Below are positions 63,466 through 64,000 of a DNA stretch of 64,000 nucleotides, piece by piece. The translations under genes and the position numbers were made by a program. Origin of the DNA: Agelaius tricolor. Taxonomy: Eukaryota; Chordata; Aves; Passeriformes; Icteridae. The DNA is taken from positions 11,845,501-11,909,500 of the forward strand of contig JALJCS010000015.1 of the NCBI GenBank assembly GCA_023055355.1, read 5' to 3'. Positions within the stretch are counted from its first letter, which is position 1, and each line of letters begins with the position of its first letter. A model generated the notes under the pieces. That model saw only the letters and a program-made list of their open reading frames with translations, did not search any database and was not told the DNA's origin.

Positions 63466-64000
63466 TTATCTGAAACCCACAGAGCACGTAAGACACAGGT
63501 CTGTGTCCTACACCTTAGCCTCTTCCTTGGGATCCACTGCTGTACAAGGTTGAAAACAAAATACTGCTCTGGACAGTCTGGCAGTCCTTATAGGAAGGAG
63601 AAACAACAACATGACCATAAACTGAGAACCAAAAGTCAATAGTGACAGCAATGAAGGCAAAGTGAAAAAAGTCCAGTCTCTTTTTAATAGGAGCCTTATA
63701 TATTGAAGACAGAACACAGTGCAAACCCATTCCATCACTCTCTTTCCCTTCTCATTCCCTTTGGTCCTTGCTCCAAAGATGAACAGGCTGGAGCTAGTTT
63801 TTGTACAACATTGGTGACACGTGTCTCTCTGCTCAGCAGTCAGCTACAGGACAGCCTCGGTGGGTTTGAGTTTGAAGAAAGCAATCCTCGTCTCCTTTGA
63901 AACAACTGAAGCTGACCCCTCTGAATCCTCCTCCCAGCCCACAGCCCACTTGCATTTTCAGACATTCAAAACTCAGTTAACTTTCACAGCAAATGATGAG
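63466..64000. other. Non-coding end of window
   Basis: Non-coding sequence to the window edge, with minus-strand frames of 71-76 codons and a plus-strand frame of 65 codons. None is recognisable. Confidence 0.6.

Noticed and set aside
1..64000. Prokaryotic or phage features (operons, CRISPR arrays, IS elements)
   Set aside because: No long frames, no spaced direct repeats with unique spacers and no ribosome-binding-site-led genes. The texture is that of vertebrate non-coding DNA.

Overview
The window reads as non-coding vertebrate nuclear DNA, most likely from a bird and probably a passerine. It has low CpG density and is AT-leaning with short GC-richer patches. It carries only a thin scatter of decayed interspersed repeats, and none of the long open frames, ribosome binding sites or gene packing of a prokaryote. 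The best lineage clue is an antisense CR1-like LINE tail at about 51426-51530, with a shorter relic at 61553-61600. Both carry the 'ttggaaggg...' or 'tagaatcata...' signature common in avian genomes. The lineage call is inference from this repeat style and the low repeat load.

I could not support a single protein-coding gene, exon, tRNA, rRNA or pseudogene. All open frames are short (the longest is 222 codons). None shows a recognisable domain, a sustained repeat or membrane pattern, or a convincing exon with splice sites on both sides. The window is best described as a gene desert or the inside of a very large intron.

Layout. 1-11.8 kb is plain intergenic or intronic sequence with a few short tandem repeats and one AT-rich candidate element near 7.9 kb. 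11.87-12.66 kb is AT-rich and dense in homeodomain-type TAAT/ATTA cores, and is the best candidate conserved regulatory block on the left. 13-25 kb is plain, with a 14-bp triplicate (15.5 kb), a 12-G tract (19.6 kb), two further candidate elements (19.9 and 22.3 kb) and a striking 28-bp-arm hairpin at 24117-24178. 25-38.5 kb contains a G4-prone C/A tract (35.2 kb), a diverged dispersed repeat pair (35.42 and 37.30 kb) and a MIR-like SINE relic (37.03 kb). 38.5-51 kb holds a TATC/TA microsatellite, another AT-rich candidate element (46.1 kb) and a GC-richer stretch with an octamer motif (48.6-48.9 kb). 51-64 kb has a weak CpG-rich patch next to the CR1-like tail, candidate elements at 52.5 and 54.1 kb, a two-copy tandem duplication (55.3 kb), a MIR-like relic (61.3 kb) and an older CR1/L3-like fragment (63.35 kb).

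With no genes there is no pathway to reconstruct. If the window does anything, it most plausibly acts in cis through the AT-rich candidate elements or through an unannotated non-coding transcript. Neither can be shown from sequence alone. I did not find a new biological system; the hairpin at 24.1 kb is the most unexpected local structure.
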